Assembly: GCA_030028905.1 (NCBI GenBank)
Contig: JALDYZ010000016.1
Location: 29,793-93,792, forward strand
Source of the DNA: Ferirhizobium litorale
GTDB lineage: Bacteria > Pseudomonadota > Alphaproteobacteria > Rhizobiales > Rhizobiaceae
DNA: 64,000 nucleotides
Reading direction: 5' to 3'
Under the pieces are notes generated by a model. That model did not search any database and was not told the origin of the DNA. It was given only the letters and a program-made list of their open reading frames with translations. Positions 32,801-43,473 of this stretch are shown one piece after another (positions within the stretch are counted from its first letter, which is position 1; every line of letters begins with the position of its first letter). Made by a program: the position numbers and the translations under genes.

Positions 32801-34444
32801 ATGAAACTGCCCTTCCGCGACACGTATGACGACCTTTTCCGTGATTTCTCTTGGGATATTCCGGACAAATTCAACATCGGCAAGGCTGTCAGCGACGACT
32901 GGGCACAGCGCGAGCCAGAACGGATCTGTCTTCAGCACTTCGACCCCGAGGGCAAACACCTCTCCTTCAGCTACGGCGAACTTTCGGAGCAATCGGCGTC
33001 ACTCGCCAACGGCTTGCGCGCGATCGGGGTCCATCCGGGCGATCGCGTGGCGTTGCTTTTGCCGCAGGGCTTCGAAACGGTCATCGCTCACGTGGCGACC
33101 TACAAGATGGGGGCGATCGCCCTGCCGCTCGCGCTGCTGTTCGGGGCGGAAGCGCTGGAGTACCGCCTGCGGATCGCCGGCGCAAAGGTCATCGTCACAA
33201 ACGCATTCGGGCTTTCCCGGCTGGAAGAGGTGAGGGAACGGCTTCCGGCGCTCGAGCATGTGGTTCTCGTCGGGGACGACGATAAAGCCGGCACAATTGC
33301 ATTCGAGCATCTGGTGAAGGCGCATCCCGCGGTTTTCGAGGTTGCCGATACCGGGCCGCACGATCCCGCCCTGATGATCTTTACCTCCGGCACGACCGGA
33401 CCGCCCAAGGGCGCCCTTCATGGCCACCGGGTGCTGATCGGGCATATTCCGGGAATGCAGATGGCGCACGAGTTCCTTCCGCAGCCAGGTGACCGCGTCT
33501 GGACGCCCGCCGACTGGGCCTGGGCCGGCGGCTTGCTGAACGCGCTACTGCCAGGACTGCTGCTCGGCGTTCCGGTGGTGTCGTCGCCGGCGCAGAAGTT
33601 CGATCCGCACATGGCCTTCCGGATCATGGCCGAGATGAAGGTGCGCAACGCTTTTATCCCGCCGACGGCGATGAGGCTGCTGAAGGTAGTGGAACGGCCG
33701 CGCGAGAGCTATGATCTCGCTTTGCGCACGATAGGTTCGGCGGGCGAGTCGCTTGGGCGCAAGACCTACGAATGGGCGCAAACGGCGTTGGGCCTTACCG
33801 TCAACGAGTTCTACGGCCAGACGGAATGCAACTTCGTGCTCTCCTCGATGACGACGCTCGGCGTCAGCAAGGCGGGGCCGATCGGCAAGGCCGTGCCCGG
33901 GCATAGGGTGGCAATCGTAAGCGCCGACGGCGAGGTTCTTCCGCCGGGCGAAACCGGCCAGGTGGCGGTGGCAAGGCCCGATCCTGTCATGTTCCTCGGC
34001 TACTGGCAGGATGACAAGGCGACGGAGGCCAAGTTCGTCGGCGACTGGATGCTGACCGGCGACCAGGGACGCATGGACGAGGGGGGCTATATCGAGTTCC
34101 TGGGCCGCGACGACGACGTCATCACCTCCTCCGGCTATCGCATCGGTCCGGCGGAGATCGAAGACTGTCTACTCGGGCATCCGGCGGTGCAACTCGCGGC
34201 TGCGGTCGGTAAGCCCGATCCGGTTCGTACGGAGATCGTCAAGGCCTACGTCGTCCTGGCGCCCGGTCATGTGCCAAGCGACGGTCTCGCGGCCGAGCTT
34301 CGCAACTGGGTGAAGACGCGCCTTTCAATGCACGAATATCCGCGCGAGATCGCTTTCATCGACGACATGCCGCTGACCACGAGCGGCAAGGTGATCCGCA
34401 GGGAACTGCGACAGCGCTCCGTCCTCGAAGCAACGGGTAGTTGA
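32801..34444 (+). CDS. AMP-forming acyl-CoA synthetase
   Basis: A 547-residue member of the acyl-adenylate-forming enzymes, most like medium-chain acyl-CoA or acetyl-CoA synthetases. Motifs are complete: A3 MIFTSGTTGPPKGALHGH, A5 NEFYGQTECN, A7/A8 TGDQGRMDEGGYIEFLGRDD followed by DVITSSGYRIGPAEIE, and A10 TSGKVIRREL with the catalytic Lys. It activates a carboxylic acid to its CoA thioester with ATP. Transcribed alone; the substrate cannot be told from sequence. A convergent acyltransferase gene ends seven bases from its stop. Confidence 0.87.
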   Translation: MKLPFRDTYDDLFRDFSWDIPDKFNIGKAVSDDWAQREPERICLQHFDPEGKHLSFSYGELSEQSASLANGLRAIGVHPGDRVALLLPQGFETVIAHVATYKMGAIALPLALLFGAEALEYRLRIAGAKVIVTNAFGLSRLEEVRERLPALEHVVLVGDDDKAGTIAFEHLVKAHPAVFEVADTGPHDPALMIFTSGTTGPPKGALHGHRVLIGHIPGMQMAHEFLPQPGDRVWTPADWAWAGGLLNALLPGLLLGVPVVSSPAQKFDPHMAFRIMAEMKVRNAFIPPTAMRLLKVVERPRESYDLALRTIGSAGESLGRKTYEWAQTALGLTVNEFYGQTECNFVLSSMTTLGVSKAGPIGKAVPGHRVAIVSADGEVLPPGETGQVAVARPDPVMFLGYWQDDKATEAKFVGDWMLTGDQGRMDEGGYIEFLGRDDDVITSSGYRIGPAEIEDCLLGHPAVQLAAAVGKPDPVRTEIVKAYVVLAPGHVPSDGLAAELRNWVKTRLSMHEYPREIAFIDDMPLTTSGKVIRRELRQRSVLEATGS

Positions 34445-34450
34445 GAGGGG

Positions 34451-35728
34451 TTATCCCCGCCCGGCGAGCGACAGGATCTTGTTCCTCAGCGTGCGGGCCA
34501 TATTGCGGGTGTTGCTGTACATGTGCAATTGGGCCGCTGCCTGACGAACGTCGCGGTCGGCATTCTGCCCGAGGCCGATCATCAGCGTGCCCATAGACTC
34601 CCGCTCGGCCCATAGGCGGCCGGCAAGCGGATGGTCCGGGACGGCGCAGGAATCCGTCCGGTTGATGTTGGCGTCGTCGAGATGCCATTCGGTCAGCCGG
34701 GCGAACAGCAGCTTGCCGGGCGAAAAGCGGGCAAAGTCCTCGTTGAACGCGATTTTCCAGGTGTAGGCCTCGCCGGCCATGATGAAGACGACGATCGAGG
34801 CGATCGCCTTGCCGTCGACGTCGATGGTGTGGATGCGTACCGCGTCGGCCTCGGCGAGATTGGTGATAGCTTCTCGCGCGAAGGCGGCGCGGTAGCGGTC
34901 GACGGTGATCGCGGTACGCTTCCTGCCCTTCCAGCCGCTCGCCTCGAGTGCAAGAAACTCTTCCATGCGCCCGCGAACCTCGGCGGGCTGTCGCGACACG
35001 GAGTATTCCACGGTGCCGATATCTTCCAGAAGCCGCCATTGGCGGCGCATCTCCTTGCGATGCGCACGGGCCATCGTCTCGGCAAGGTAGTCGGGCCCCT
35101 CGAGCGCGCTTTCGAGTATCGGCCGCTCATAGGTGTTGGTCACCGTGACGGGCAGGTCGCGGGCGAGGGCCACCGCCTTTGCAAGGTGGACGAAGCGGCC
35201 GTCCAGCCGGACATCGGGAAAGACCAGGATGTGAGGCAACCTCGCGCTGCCCGACATCAGGCCCTCGAACAGGTTGTCGATCGTTTCGGCAGCGCCTTCG
35301 GCATCGACCAGCGGAGTGCCGAGCGGACCGAACGGATTGGCCCAGGAGCGAATGATCGACGGACCGACGGAAAATCCCGGTTTCTCGATGGAAAAGGGCA
35401 TAAGCAAGCGCATGCGGCTGCGCGCCGCGGCGGCGTCTCGGATCAGGGCAAGGCGGATCTGGCGGTCTTCGAGACGCGGCATCGCCGGCGCCAGGAAACG
35501 CCCGGAAAAGAAAACGTTGGCCTCCATCGACCGGTGCGATAGAAAATCCAGTTCCTCCTGAAGATCGTAGCCCATTCGCGCCGGGTAGAAGCAGAGCTCG
35601 CGCCCGGGCTTGCCGACGGACACGCGGATATCGGCCACGGGCCTTTCGAATCCCACGGTCGCCAGTTCCCCGACCATCCGGCTGGCGGAACTGCTGATGC
35701 TTTCATTGGAAACTGGGGGATGTGCCAT
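34451..35728 (-). CDS. FemAB/CelD-like GNAT acyltransferase
   Basis: A 425-residue protein of the GNAT/FemAB type found in exopolysaccharide and cellulose loci (CelD/BcsL-like). The C-terminal half carries the acyltransferase fold: MRRQWRLLEDIGTVEYSVSR, FLALEASGWKGRKRTAITVD and then IHTIDVDGKAIASIVVFIMA, FARFSPGKLLFARLTEWHLD. The N-terminal half is a second related fold. It probably transfers acyl groups to a sugar or lipid intermediate. The downstream end of the polysaccharide flippase gene lies six bases away on the same strand, so the two are likely cotranscribed. Confidence 0.75.
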   Translation of the reverse strand: MAHPPVSNESISSSASRMVGELATVGFERPVADIRVSVGKPGRELCFYPARMGYDLQEELDFLSHRSMEANVFFSGRFLAPAMPRLEDRQIRLALIRDAAAARSRMRLLMPFSIEKPGFSVGPSIIRSWANPFGPLGTPLVDAEGAAETIDNLFEGLMSGSARLPHILVFPDVRLDGRFVHLAKAVALARDLPVTVTNTYERPILESALEGPDYLAETMARAHRKEMRRQWRLLEDIGTVEYSVSRQPAEVRGRMEEFLALEASGWKGRKRTAITVDRYRAAFAREAITNLAEADAVRIHTIDVDGKAIASIVVFIMAGEAYTWKIAFNEDFARFSPGKLLFARLTEWHLDDANINRTDSCAVPDHPLAGRLWAERESMGTLMIGLGQNADRDVRQAAAQLHMYSNTRNMARTLRNKILSLAGRG

Positions 35729-35734
35729 GATGTA

Positions 35735-37147
35735 TTATGTCTTTTTGGAAGATTCGAGAATCAAGGGGTGGGCAAAGGCGAAGAGCACTATGCCGAGCGT
35801 GCGCCGTACCGCCAGGTGCAGCAGCAGCGCCTCCACCATCATCGCCGCTGCGGTCGCTGAAGCGGCGCCGACAAGGCCGAACAGCGGAATGAGGGTGACG
35901 TTGAGGCCAATATTGGCCGCCAGCGCGCCGGCGTAGAGCAGGACGCAGAGCTTCTGCCGTCCCGCCATGGTCAGCAGCACCTCGCCCGGACCCACTAGGG
36001 ACTTTGCCAGAATGCCGGCAAAAAGGATCGCCATCAGCACATAGCCGGCTCCGAAGGCCGGACCGAAGAGCGACAGCAGCAGATCGCCGGCCGCGAGAAC
36101 GGATAGACCAACCACAAGCGACGGCCAGAAGCTCCAGCGCACGGTCTCGCCGGCAAAGCGCGCAAGCGCCTGCATGTCGCCCTCCGCCATCATCGCGGAA
36201 AACTGCGGCGCTGCGGCGGCCTTGACAGAGAAATATACGAACTGGACCAGGGTGATCGTCTTCGCCGCGGCGAAGTATACGGCGACTTCCTGAGGGTCGA
36301 GATAGAGTCCCACCACCACGACATCCGAGTTGGTGAGCAGGAATCCGAACCCCTCTATCAGGAAGATCGGCAGAGCGACGTTGAACCAGACGAGAAAGTC
36401 GATCCTGCGCGGGCCTGCGACCAGATTCCGGCGAAGCCGCCAGGTAACCGCGACGAACTGGCCGATGCTGGTGGCGTAGGTGGCAGCCAATCCCGCCTGC
36501 ATGGCGGTCGTCGCAGTTTTCGGTGCGCCGCAATAGACAGCGGCCAGCATGAAGGAGAGGATCAGCAGGGGGCGAACGATATAGGTCGGGCTGAGCGCCA
36601 CGACGGGCCAGCTATTGGCGCGGGCAGTCCCGTCGAGAACGTCGCCAAGCGCGATCATCGGCAGGCAGAACAGCCCCAGGAATACGGGCACGAGGTAGTA
36701 GCTGGCGATCCCCTCGCCAAACAGATGCAGGCCGACGAAACCGATCGTCGCGAGCATGCTGGCGGAAAGCATGGAAAAAATCCGGGCGGTCACGGTGAGG
36801 CCGCGGATCTCGTCATGGGCGTTGGCGGCGCGATATTGCGGCAGGAAACGGATGACCGTCGAATGGAAGCCGAGGCATGAAAGGTTACCGAAGAGAACGA
36901 CAAGCACCCAGACGAAGACGAAGATCCCGTACTCGAATTCGCCCATCAGGCGCGCGAGCGCGATCTGCGATACGAATGCGATGCCGGCACTTATGATGCG
37001 GATGGCGAAGGCGATGAGGGCCATGCGCTGCGCCGCTGCAACCTCGTTTTCGCCCTGGAGAAAACCCGCGTGCCGACGCAGAACTGGCGACAGGACGGCC
37101 CGCAGCCCGGATGGCAGTATTTTCTCCGCTGTCTCGATGACCGCCAT
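35735..37147 (-). CDS. Polysaccharide flippase / oligosaccharide exporter (Wzx/MVF type)
   Basis: A 470-residue inner-membrane protein with 12 to 14 hydrophobic helices. The early segment MALIAFAIRIISAGIAFVSQ followed by IALARLMGEFEYGIFVFVWV is typical of polysaccharide-transporter family flippases, which move lipid-linked glycans across the membrane. Start ATG 37147 (MAVIETAEKILPSG) is preferred; the frame stays open to 37213 with a less typical N-terminus. It is followed by the FemAB-like gene, suggesting shared regulation for surface glycan export and decoration. Confidence 0.8.
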   Translation of the reverse strand: MAVIETAEKILPSGLRAVLSPVLRRHAGFLQGENEVAAAQRMALIAFAIRIISAGIAFVSQIALARLMGEFEYGIFVFVWVLVVLFGNLSCLGFHSTVIRFLPQYRAANAHDEIRGLTVTARIFSMLSASMLATIGFVGLHLFGEGIASYYLVPVFLGLFCLPMIALGDVLDGTARANSWPVVALSPTYIVRPLLILSFMLAAVYCGAPKTATTAMQAGLAATYATSIGQFVAVTWRLRRNLVAGPRRIDFLVWFNVALPIFLIEGFGFLLTNSDVVVVGLYLDPQEVAVYFAAAKTITLVQFVYFSVKAAAAPQFSAMMAEGDMQALARFAGETVRWSFWPSLVVGLSVLAAGDLLLSLFGPAFGAGYVLMAILFAGILAKSLVGPGEVLLTMAGRQKLCVLLYAGALAANIGLNVTLIPLFGLVGAASATAAAMMVEALLLHLAVRRTLGIVLFAFAHPLILESSKKT

Positions 37148-37295
37148 GGTGAACACGCAATACCTGAAAAGAAAAAACAGCCTTGAAAACCATGCCAGAC
37201 GGGCAGTTAACATGAGGTTTCGACAGAATTCGAAACGGCTGCCCGCGATGCTCTAAACTGAGACGGACCGGGACGGCGAGGGCAGGGGAGCAGCC

Positions 37296-37526
37296 ATGGC
37301 GATTGTTGACGAGGAACGGCGAAAGATGCTGTCCGCGCACTCTATCGGGCCGCGCATGATCGGCTATCTGGAGATAATCGGCATCGAGCGGCTTGCCGAC
37401 CTGAAAGGTCAGAATGCCGGCGAGATCGGCTTCCGGATCAATGCCGCGCTCGGGCGCGACCACATTACTTGCCAGGGGCTGAGGGCACTGAAGAGCCTCA
37501 TCGACCACGCCGAACAGCAGACATGA
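37296..37526 (+). CDS. Helix-hairpin-helix protein (Cdd1-like)
   Basis: A 76-residue protein built of two helix-hairpin-helix units, seen in SIGPRMIGYLEIIGIERLAD and the following LKGQNAGEIGFRINAALGRD. It resembles the small pathogenicity-locus family (Cdd1). Such domains bind DNA without sequence preference. A GAGCAGCC site lies before the start. A strong hairpin separates it from secA, which is convergent. Confidence 0.65.
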   Translation: MAIVDEERRKMLSAHSIGPRMIGYLEIIGIERLADLKGQNAGEIGFRINAALGRDHITCQGLRALKSLIDHAEQQT

Positions 37527-37528
37527 AA

Positions 37529-37548
37529 ATGCCGCCCGAGGGCGGCAT
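37529..37548 (-). terminator. Intrinsic terminator, secA (and HhH gene)
   Basis: A perfect 9-bp stem, ATGCCGCCC with GGGCGGCAT around a GA loop. On the minus strand it is followed by TTTTC, serving secA; it may also stop transcripts of the convergent small gene. Confidence 0.8.
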
Positions 37549-37571
37549 CAACGCTTGTCAGCGACACTGCG

Positions 37572-40295
37572 TCAGGCCTGCTCGAAGGCGCCGTGGCAGT
37601 GCTTGTACTTCTTGCCAGAGCCGCAAGGGCAGAATTCGTTGCGGCCGATCTTGCCCCAGGTGGTCGGGTTCTTCGGGTCACGATTTTCCGGGTCAACGAC
37701 TGGCCCGTCGTCGGCGGTGATCGCGCTTGCGGCAAACTCGTCCTCGCCCGTCGTCGGATCGAGATGGTGTGCCTGCATTTGCGGCAGGGGCGGGGGCTCG
37801 GGAGCGGCTTCGCGCACGAGCTCGACCCGCATCAGCTGCGTGGTCACGGCTTCGCGCAGATTGGCAAGAAGCGCCTGGAAGAGCTCGAAGGCTTCCGACT
37901 TGTACTCCTGCAGCGGGTCGCGCTGGGCGTAACCGCGGAAACCGATCACCGAACGAAGATGGTCGAGATTGACGATATGCTCGCGCCACAGGTGGTCGAG
38001 AGTCTGGAGAATGACCGAGCGCTCCACATAGGTCATGATCTCGGGGCCGAACCGCTCGGCGCGATCCGCGGTGGCTTTTTCGACTGCCCCGGTGACGCGC
38101 TCGCGAATGTCGTCCTCGGCGATGCCCTCTTCCTTGGCCCATTCGTCGATCGGCAGGTCGAGATTGAGGATCCGGGCCACCTGCTCCTTCAACCCCTTCG
38201 CGTCCCATTGCTCCGCATAGGCCCGTTCCGGAATGTGGGTTGCGACGAGGTTTTCGATCACCTCGTTGCGCATGTCCGCAGCCGTTTCCGAGATGTTGGT
38301 CGATTCCATCAGTTCCAGGCGCTGCTCGAAGATCACCTTGCGCTGGTCGTTCAGCACGTCGTCATACTTCAGCAGGTTCTTGCGGATGTCGAAGTTGCGT
38401 GCCTCGACCTTCTTCTGGGCGCGTTCGAGCGCCTTGTTGATCCATGGATGGACGATTGCCTCGCCTTCCTTCAGCCCCAGCTTCGTCAGCATGCTGTCCA
38501 TGCGGTCGGAACCGAATATGCGCATCAGGTCGTCCTGAAGCGACAGGTAGAATTTCGAGCGACCCGGGTCCCCCTGGCGGCCCGAACGGCCGCGGAGCTG
38601 GTTGTCAATGCGTCGGCTTTCATGGCGCTCCGAAGCGATGACGTAAAGACCGCCGGCGGCAAGCGCCTTGCCCTTGGCGACCTTGATTTCCTCAAGGATC
38701 GCCTTTTCCCGCGCATCACGCTCGGGGCCGGGCTCCAGGTCGCCGAGTTCGCGTTCGATGCGCATCTCGGGATTGCCGCCAAGCTGAATATCGGTACCGC
38801 GACCGGCCATGTTGGTGGCGATCGTGACAGCGCCGGGGACCCCCGCCTGCGAGACGATATAGGCTTCCTGTTCGTGGTAGCGGGCGTTGAGCACCTGGAA
38901 ATTCTGGAACCCGGTCCGCTTCAGCCGGTCGGCCAACAGTTCCGATTTCTCGATCGAGGTGGTGCCGACGAGCACCGGCTGGCCGCGTTCGTGCGCCGCC
39001 TTGATCTCTTCGATGATCGCCTCGTACTTTTCCTCGGCTGTCCGGTAGACCTCGTCGTCCTCGTCGAGACGCTGGATCGGCAGGTTCGTCGGCACTTCCA
39101 CGACTTCGAGGCCGTAGATGTTGCCGAACTCCTCCGCTTCGGTCGACGCCGTGCCGGTCATGCCGGCGAGCTTGTCGTACATGCGGAAGTAGTTCTGGAA
39201 GGTGACCTGCGCGAGCGTCTGGTTCTCCGGCTGGATCGTCACCTTTTCCTTGGCTTCGAGCGCCTGGTGCTGACCTTCCGAGTAACGCCGTCCCGGCATC
39301 ATGCGGCCGGTGAACTCGTCGATGATGACGATTTCGTCGTTGCGGACGATGTAGTCCTTGTCGCGCTGGAAGAGCTTGTGTGCCTTGAGCGCATTGTTGA
39401 TGTGGTGGACGATTGCGACGTTCTCGACGTCATAGAGCGACTGGCCCTTGAGCAGGCCGGCTTCCTTGAGAAGGTTCTCGAGTTTCTCGGTGCCTTCTTC
39501 CGAGAAGTTTGCCGAGCGCTGCTTCTCATCGATTTCGTAGTCGCCTTCGGCCAGCATCGGAATGAACGCATCGATCGTGTTGTAGAGATCGGAACGGTCG
39601 TCCAACGGTCCGGAGATGATCAGCGGCGTGCGCGCCTCGTCGACGAGGATCGAGTCCACTTCGTCGACGATCGCGAAACTGTGGCCGCGCTGAACCATCT
39701 GGCCGCGGTCGTATTTCATGTTGTCGCGCAGATAGTCGAAGCCGAGTTCGTTGTTGGTGGCGTAGGTGATGTCGCGGTTGTAGGCCTCGCGACGTTCCTC
39801 GTCGGAGAGGCCGTGGACGATGACGCCCGTGGTCAATCCAAGGAAGCCGTAGAGGCGGCCCATCGTCACCGAGTCGCGCTTGGCGAGATAATCGTTCACG
39901 GTGACGACATGCACGCCCTTGCCGGCAAGGGCGTTGAGGTAGACCGGGAGGGTTGCTACCAGAGTCTTGCCTTCGCCGGTCTTCATCTCGGCGATCGATT
40001 TCTCGTGCAGGATCATGCCGCCGATGAGCTGGACGTCGAACGGCCGCAAGCCCAGCACGCGGCGCGCCCCTTCGCGCACCACCGCAAAGGCGGGGACCAA
40101 CAGGTCGTCGAGCGTCTTGCCATTCGCGAGCTGTTCGCGGAATTCTACCGTCTTCGCCGCAAGGGCCTCATCCGACAGTGCTGCCATGCTTTCTTCGAGT
40201 GCGTTGATTGCATCGACACGGGAGCGATAGGAACGGACGCGGCGATCATTGGCCGAACCAAATATTTTGCGGGCTAGTCCGCCAAGACTGACCAT
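37572..40295 (-). CDS. secA: Preprotein translocase ATPase SecA
   Basis: A 907-residue motor of the Sec pathway, driving unfolded proteins through SecYEG. Walker A lies in [40 protein letters not shown] is the DEAD-type Walker B region; [17 protein letters not shown] and [20 protein letters not shown] are helicase motifs of nucleotide-binding domain 2. The C-terminus ends in a zinc-binding [14 protein letters not shown], used to bind SecB and lipids. Length is normal for alphaproteobacteria. It is divergent from a periplasmic prolyl isomerase gene, across a 241-base promoter region. Confidence 0.97.
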   Translation of the reverse strand: MVSLGGLARKIFGSANDRRVRSYRSRVDAINALEESMAALSDEALAAKTVEFREQLANGKTLDDLLVPAFAVVREGARRVLGLRPFDVQLIGGMILHEKSIAEMKTGEGKTLVATLPVYLNALAGKGVHVVTVNDYLAKRDSVTMGRLYGFLGLTTGVIVHGLSDEERREAYNRDITYATNNELGFDYLRDNMKYDRGQMVQRGHSFAIVDEVDSILVDEARTPLIISGPLDDRSDLYNTIDAFIPMLAEGDYEIDEKQRSANFSEEGTEKLENLLKEAGLLKGQSLYDVENVAIVHHINNALKAHKLFQRDKDYIVRNDEIVIIDEFTGRMMPGRRYSEGQHQALEAKEKVTIQPENQTLAQVTFQNYFRMYDKLAGMTGTASTEAEEFGNIYGLEVVEVPTNLPIQRLDEDDEVYRTAEEKYEAIIEEIKAAHERGQPVLVGTTSIEKSELLADRLKRTGFQNFQVLNARYHEQEAYIVSQAGVPGAVTIATNMAGRGTDIQLGGNPEMRIERELGDLEPGPERDAREKAILEEIKVAKGKALAAGGLYVIASERHESRRIDNQLRGRSGRQGDPGRSKFYLSLQDDLMRIFGSDRMDSMLTKLGLKEGEAIVHPWINKALERAQKKVEARNFDIRKNLLKYDDVLNDQRKVIFEQRLELMESTNISETAADMRNEVIENLVATHIPERAYAEQWDAKGLKEQVARILNLDLPIDEWAKEEGIAEDDIRERVTGAVEKATADRAERFGPEIMTYVERSVILQTLDHLWREHIVNLDHLRSVIGFRGYAQRDPLQEYKSEAFELFQALLANLREAVTTQLMRVELVREAAPEPPPLPQMQAHHLDPTTGEDEFAASAITADDGPVVDPENRDPKNPTTWGKIGRNEFCPCGSGKKYKHCHGAFEQA

Positions 40296-40536
40296 ACCAA
40301 TGGTCCTTTCTCAATTTGTCCCGGACATTTCAACCCACCGAGAACTCAGAAAATTCGGCGCGCAGGCGTGAAACGCCCGGAAACTTTTCTGGACGCGAGA
40401 TTGCGTGACAGATAAGAGGGGGGTCGAATGATGTCAACGGGACAGGCTGGCACGGAACGGCCACATTTTGGTGTTGAGGACGTTTTTTGAACGGGAGCCT
40501 TCGTGTTGACCCTGCTTCCCATCGAAAGGTAATTAG

Positions 40537-41382
40537 ATGTTGAACTACAACAAACTCGCTGTTGTCACGTTGGCGGCGTTCATTGGCTTCCAGGCCCCGG
40601 TATTCGCAGAAGAAAAGACGGACGCGGTAGTCGCCAAGGTCGGCGACGTCGAGATCCATCAGTCCGACCTGGACCTCGCAATCAGCAATCTCGACCCTCA
40701 ACTCGCCCAGCTTTCCGACGAGCAGAAGCGCGTCGCCGCGCTCTCGGGTGCGATCGACATGAAGCTGCTCGCAAAGTCGGCAACGGATGAAAAGCTCGAT
40801 CAGACGCCCGAGTACAAGGCCCGCATGGAGCAAATCGGCGAGCGCGAGCTTCACAATGCCTACTTCAAGAAGCACGTCGTCGACGTCGTGACTCCGGAAG
40901 AGGTGAAGGCCCGCTACGAAAAGGAGATCGCTGACCTGCCGAAGCAGGAAGAGGTGCGTGCACGTCATATCCTGGTCAAGACCGAGGACGAGGCCAAGGC
41001 GGTTATCGCCGACCTCGACGCCGGCAAGGATTTCGCGACGCTCGCCAAGGAAAAGTCGTCGGACCCGAGCAAATCGGAAGGCGGTGACCTGGGCTACTTC
41101 GGCAAGGGCCGGATGGTTCCGGAATTCGAGGCCGCTGCCTTTGCTCTGGAGAAGGGCACCTACACCAAGGCACCGGTCAAGAGCCAGTTCGGCTACCATG
41201 TCATTTTCGTCGAAGACAAGCGCATCGCTCCTCCGCCGGCCTTCGAGCAGGTCGAGCCGCAGGTGCGCCAGCTCGTCATGCGCGACATGTATCTCGAACT
41301 GCTGGATGCCGCCAAGCAGGAAACCAAGGTCGAGATCGTCGATGAGGCGATGAAAAAGGCCTATGACGAGGCCAACAAGTAA
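40537..41382 (+). CDS. Periplasmic PpiC-type peptidyl-prolyl isomerase
   Basis: A 281-residue parvulin-type foldase. A signal peptide (MLNYNKLAVVTLAAFIGFQA, cut after PVFA) sends it to the periplasm. Residues 30-130 form a SurA-like chaperone helix bundle; residues 135-235 are the rotamase domain with RARHILVKTEDEAKAVIADL, SEGGDLGYFGKGRMVPEFEA and QFGYHVIFVEDKR. It assists folding of exported proteins, a sensible neighbour for secA. A hairpin follows the stop. Confidence 0.87.
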   Translation: MLNYNKLAVVTLAAFIGFQAPVFAEEKTDAVVAKVGDVEIHQSDLDLAISNLDPQLAQLSDEQKRVAALSGAIDMKLLAKSATDEKLDQTPEYKARMEQIGERELHNAYFKKHVVDVVTPEEVKARYEKEIADLPKQEEVRARHILVKTEDEAKAVIADLDAGKDFATLAKEKSSDPSKSEGGDLGYFGKGRMVPEFEAAAFALEKGTYTKAPVKSQFGYHVIFVEDKRIAPPPAFEQVEPQVRQLVMRDMYLELLDAAKQETKVEIVDEAMKKAYDEANK

Positions 41383-41398
41383 CGTCGTGTTTCATCGG

Positions 41399-41419
41399 GA
41401 CCCGCCGTTTTGGCGGGTC
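41399..41419 (+). terminator. Hairpin between the isomerase and argJ
   Basis: An 8-bp stem GACCCGCC/GGCGGGTC with a five-base loop followed by TTCCGTTTCTT. It is a moderate terminator because the T-run is broken. Confidence 0.65.
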
Positions 41420-41442
41420 TTCCGTTTCTTCCAGGTAGAGTC

Positions 41443-42684
41443 ATGTCCGGTTTCGTTTCTCCACTCGCTCCCCAAACGTTCGCGACCATGCCAGCCCTTC
41501 GCGGCGTGCGCATGGCCACCGCCGCTGCCGGCATCAAGTACAAGAACCGCACGGATGTGCTGCTAATGGTCTTCGATCGTCCGGCATCGGTGGCGGGCGT
41601 TTTCACCCGGTCGAAATGCCCTTCGGCACCGGTCGATTTTTGCCGTGCCAATCTGCCGCATGGCGTGGCGCGCGCTTTGGTCGTGAATTCCGGCAATGCC
41701 AATGCCTTTACCGGCAAAAAGGGCAAGGCCGCGACGGAACTCACCGCGAAGTCCGCTGCCGCGGCCGTCGGGTGCAGCGAGCGGGAGATCTACCTCGCCT
41801 CGACCGGCGTGATCGGCGAGCCCCTGGATGCCACGAAATTCGCCGGCGTACTGAACGATATGAATTCCGCGGCAACGGGCGATTTCTGGTTCGAAGCGGC
41901 CAAGGCGATCATGACGACCGATACCTATCCGAAGGTCGCCACGCGTAGCGCCGAGATCGGCGGCGTTAAGGTCACGATCAACGGCATCGCCAAGGGTGCC
42001 GGCATGATCGCGCCGGATATGGCGACCATGCTGTCCTTCGTGGCGACAGACGCGGATATTGCGCCGTCGGCGCTGCAGGCATTGCTGTCCGAGGGCGTCG
42101 AACCGACCTTTAATTCCGTGACGGTCGACAGCGATACGTCGACCTCCGACACCTTGATGCTGTTTGCCACCGGCGCCGCCTCAGCCGATGGGCAGGATCG
42201 GGTGGAAAGCGCCTCCGACCCCCGCCTGGAGGCGTTCCGCAACGCTCTCAACGATCTGCTCAAGGATCTCGCGCTTCAGGTCGTGCGCGATGGCGAGGGC
42301 GCCCGCAAGATGGTCGAGGTGACTGTCGTCGGCGCGGAAAGCGATGACGCTGCCAAACGCATTGCCCTGTCGATCGCCAATTCGCCTCTGGTCAAGACGG
42401 CGGTCGCCGGCGAGGACGCCAATTGGGGTCGTATCGTAATGGCCGTCGGCAAATCCGGCGAAATGGCCGATCGTGACCGTCTCGCAATCTGGTTCGGCGA
42501 CGTGCGCGTCGCCGTCGAGGGCGAGCGCGATCCCGGCTACTCGGAAGAGGCTGCCACGGCGGTGATGCAGAGGCAGGACATTCCAGTAAAGGTCGATATC
42601 GGGATCGGAACCGGCAAGGCCACGGTCTGGACTTGCGACCTCACCAAGGAGTATGTCGCCATCAACGGCGACTATCGGAGCTGA
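41443..42684 (+). CDS. argJ: Glutamate N-acetyltransferase / amino-acid acetyltransferase ArgJ
   Basis: A 413-residue bifunctional arginine biosynthesis enzyme that transfers acetyl from N-acetylornithine to glutamate. It self-cleaves before the Thr in [16 protein letters not shown] (Thr195), giving alpha and beta chains; that signature is intact. The N-terminus [20 protein letters not shown] and the C-terminal [15 protein letters not shown] are canonical. The ATG at 41443 follows AGGTAGAG; an in-frame ATG at 41410 lies in the terminator. A GNAT gene and mutT follow in one run. Confidence 0.95.
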   Translation: MSGFVSPLAPQTFATMPALRGVRMATAAAGIKYKNRTDVLLMVFDRPASVAGVFTRSKCPSAPVDFCRANLPHGVARALVVNSGNANAFTGKKGKAATELTAKSAAAAVGCSEREIYLASTGVIGEPLDATKFAGVLNDMNSAATGDFWFEAAKAIMTTDTYPKVATRSAEIGGVKVTINGIAKGAGMIAPDMATMLSFVATDADIAPSALQALLSEGVEPTFNSVTVDSDTSTSDTLMLFATGAASADGQDRVESASDPRLEAFRNALNDLLKDLALQVVRDGEGARKMVEVTVVGAESDDAAKRIALSIANSPLVKTAVAGEDANWGRIVMAVGKSGEMADRDRLAIWFGDVRVAVEGERDPGYSEEAATAVMQRQDIPVKVDIGIGTGKATVWTCDLTKEYVAINGDYRS

Positions 42685-42693
42685 CCGACCTTG

Positions 42694-43473
42694 ATGCAAA
42701 ACAGAATACACAACCCGAACCTGCCTGCGGTCCGGCGGCTTGAAGCTGTCGGATTTCGAGCATGGCCGGCTGCTTCGGTGCAGTACGACGGCAGCTGGCA
42801 GGTGCGGCTGACTGCGGGACACCCGTCGAAACGGCTGAACTGCGTCGTGCCGCTTGATCCGTCGGACTACCGCGACATCGATATCCGCACCGAAAAGGCG
42901 GCCAGGCGCTTCGAGGCCTATGGCCGGGCGCTGCTGTTTCGTGAGACACCGCTGGCGCCGCCGCAACTCATCGATTTCCTGCGGCGTCACGGATGGGAAC
43001 GTTTCGAGGAAGTCATCGTCATGACGGCGGATCTTTCAACGATCGAGATGCCGGATACGATGCACCACCTTCCAAGCCACGACGTCGGCCGCTTCGTCGA
43101 TGCCAGCCTGAAGGTCGACGCCGCCGATCCGGCGCTGAAGCCGGCGTTGGCCGAGATCGTAAGCTCGATCAAACCGCCGTCAGGCCTCTTCAGCATAGAA
43201 GAACCGCAAACCGGTCCGGTTGCGGCTGCGCTTTGCGTTCAGGACAATGATCTGGCAGGCATCATGTCGCTTGCCGTCGCCGCGGATCGGCAGCGCCAGG
43301 GGCTTGGCGTGGAGATCCTGTCGTCGGCGCTACGCTGGGCGCGCACCCGGGGCGCCCGCACGGCATGGCTGCAGGTCACGGCGGCAAACGAGCCGGCGCT
43401 CGCACTCTATGCTCGGCTCGGATTCGGCGAGGTCTATCGCTATGCCTACTGGCGGAGAAACAAGCCGGAATGA
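42694..43473 (+). CDS. GNAT-family N-acetyltransferase
   Basis: A 259-residue protein. The C-terminal 130 residues form a GNAT fold with acetyl-CoA loop AADRQRQGLGVEILSSALRW and the later NEPALALYARLGFGEVYRYAYW. The N-terminal half has a degenerate related segment. The substrate is unknown. It sits between argJ and mutT, ten bases after the argJ stop, and its own stop overlaps the mutT start (ATGA), so all three are likely one operon. Confidence 0.82.
   Translation: MQNRIHNPNLPAVRRLEAVGFRAWPAASVQYDGSWQVRLTAGHPSKRLNCVVPLDPSDYRDIDIRTEKAARRFEAYGRALLFRETPLAPPQLIDFLRRHGWERFEEVIVMTADLSTIEMPDTMHHLPSHDVGRFVDASLKVDAADPALKPALAEIVSSIKPPSGLFSIEEPQTGPVAAALCVQDNDLAGIMSLAVAADRQRQGLGVEILSSALRWARTRGARTAWLQVTAANEPALALYARLGFGEVYRYAYWRRNKPE

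Noticed and set aside
37593..40277. 894-codon open frame on the plus strand opposite secA
   Set aside because: Shadow of secA's GC-biased codons; the product has no motif, and the minus-strand frame is an unmistakable SecA.
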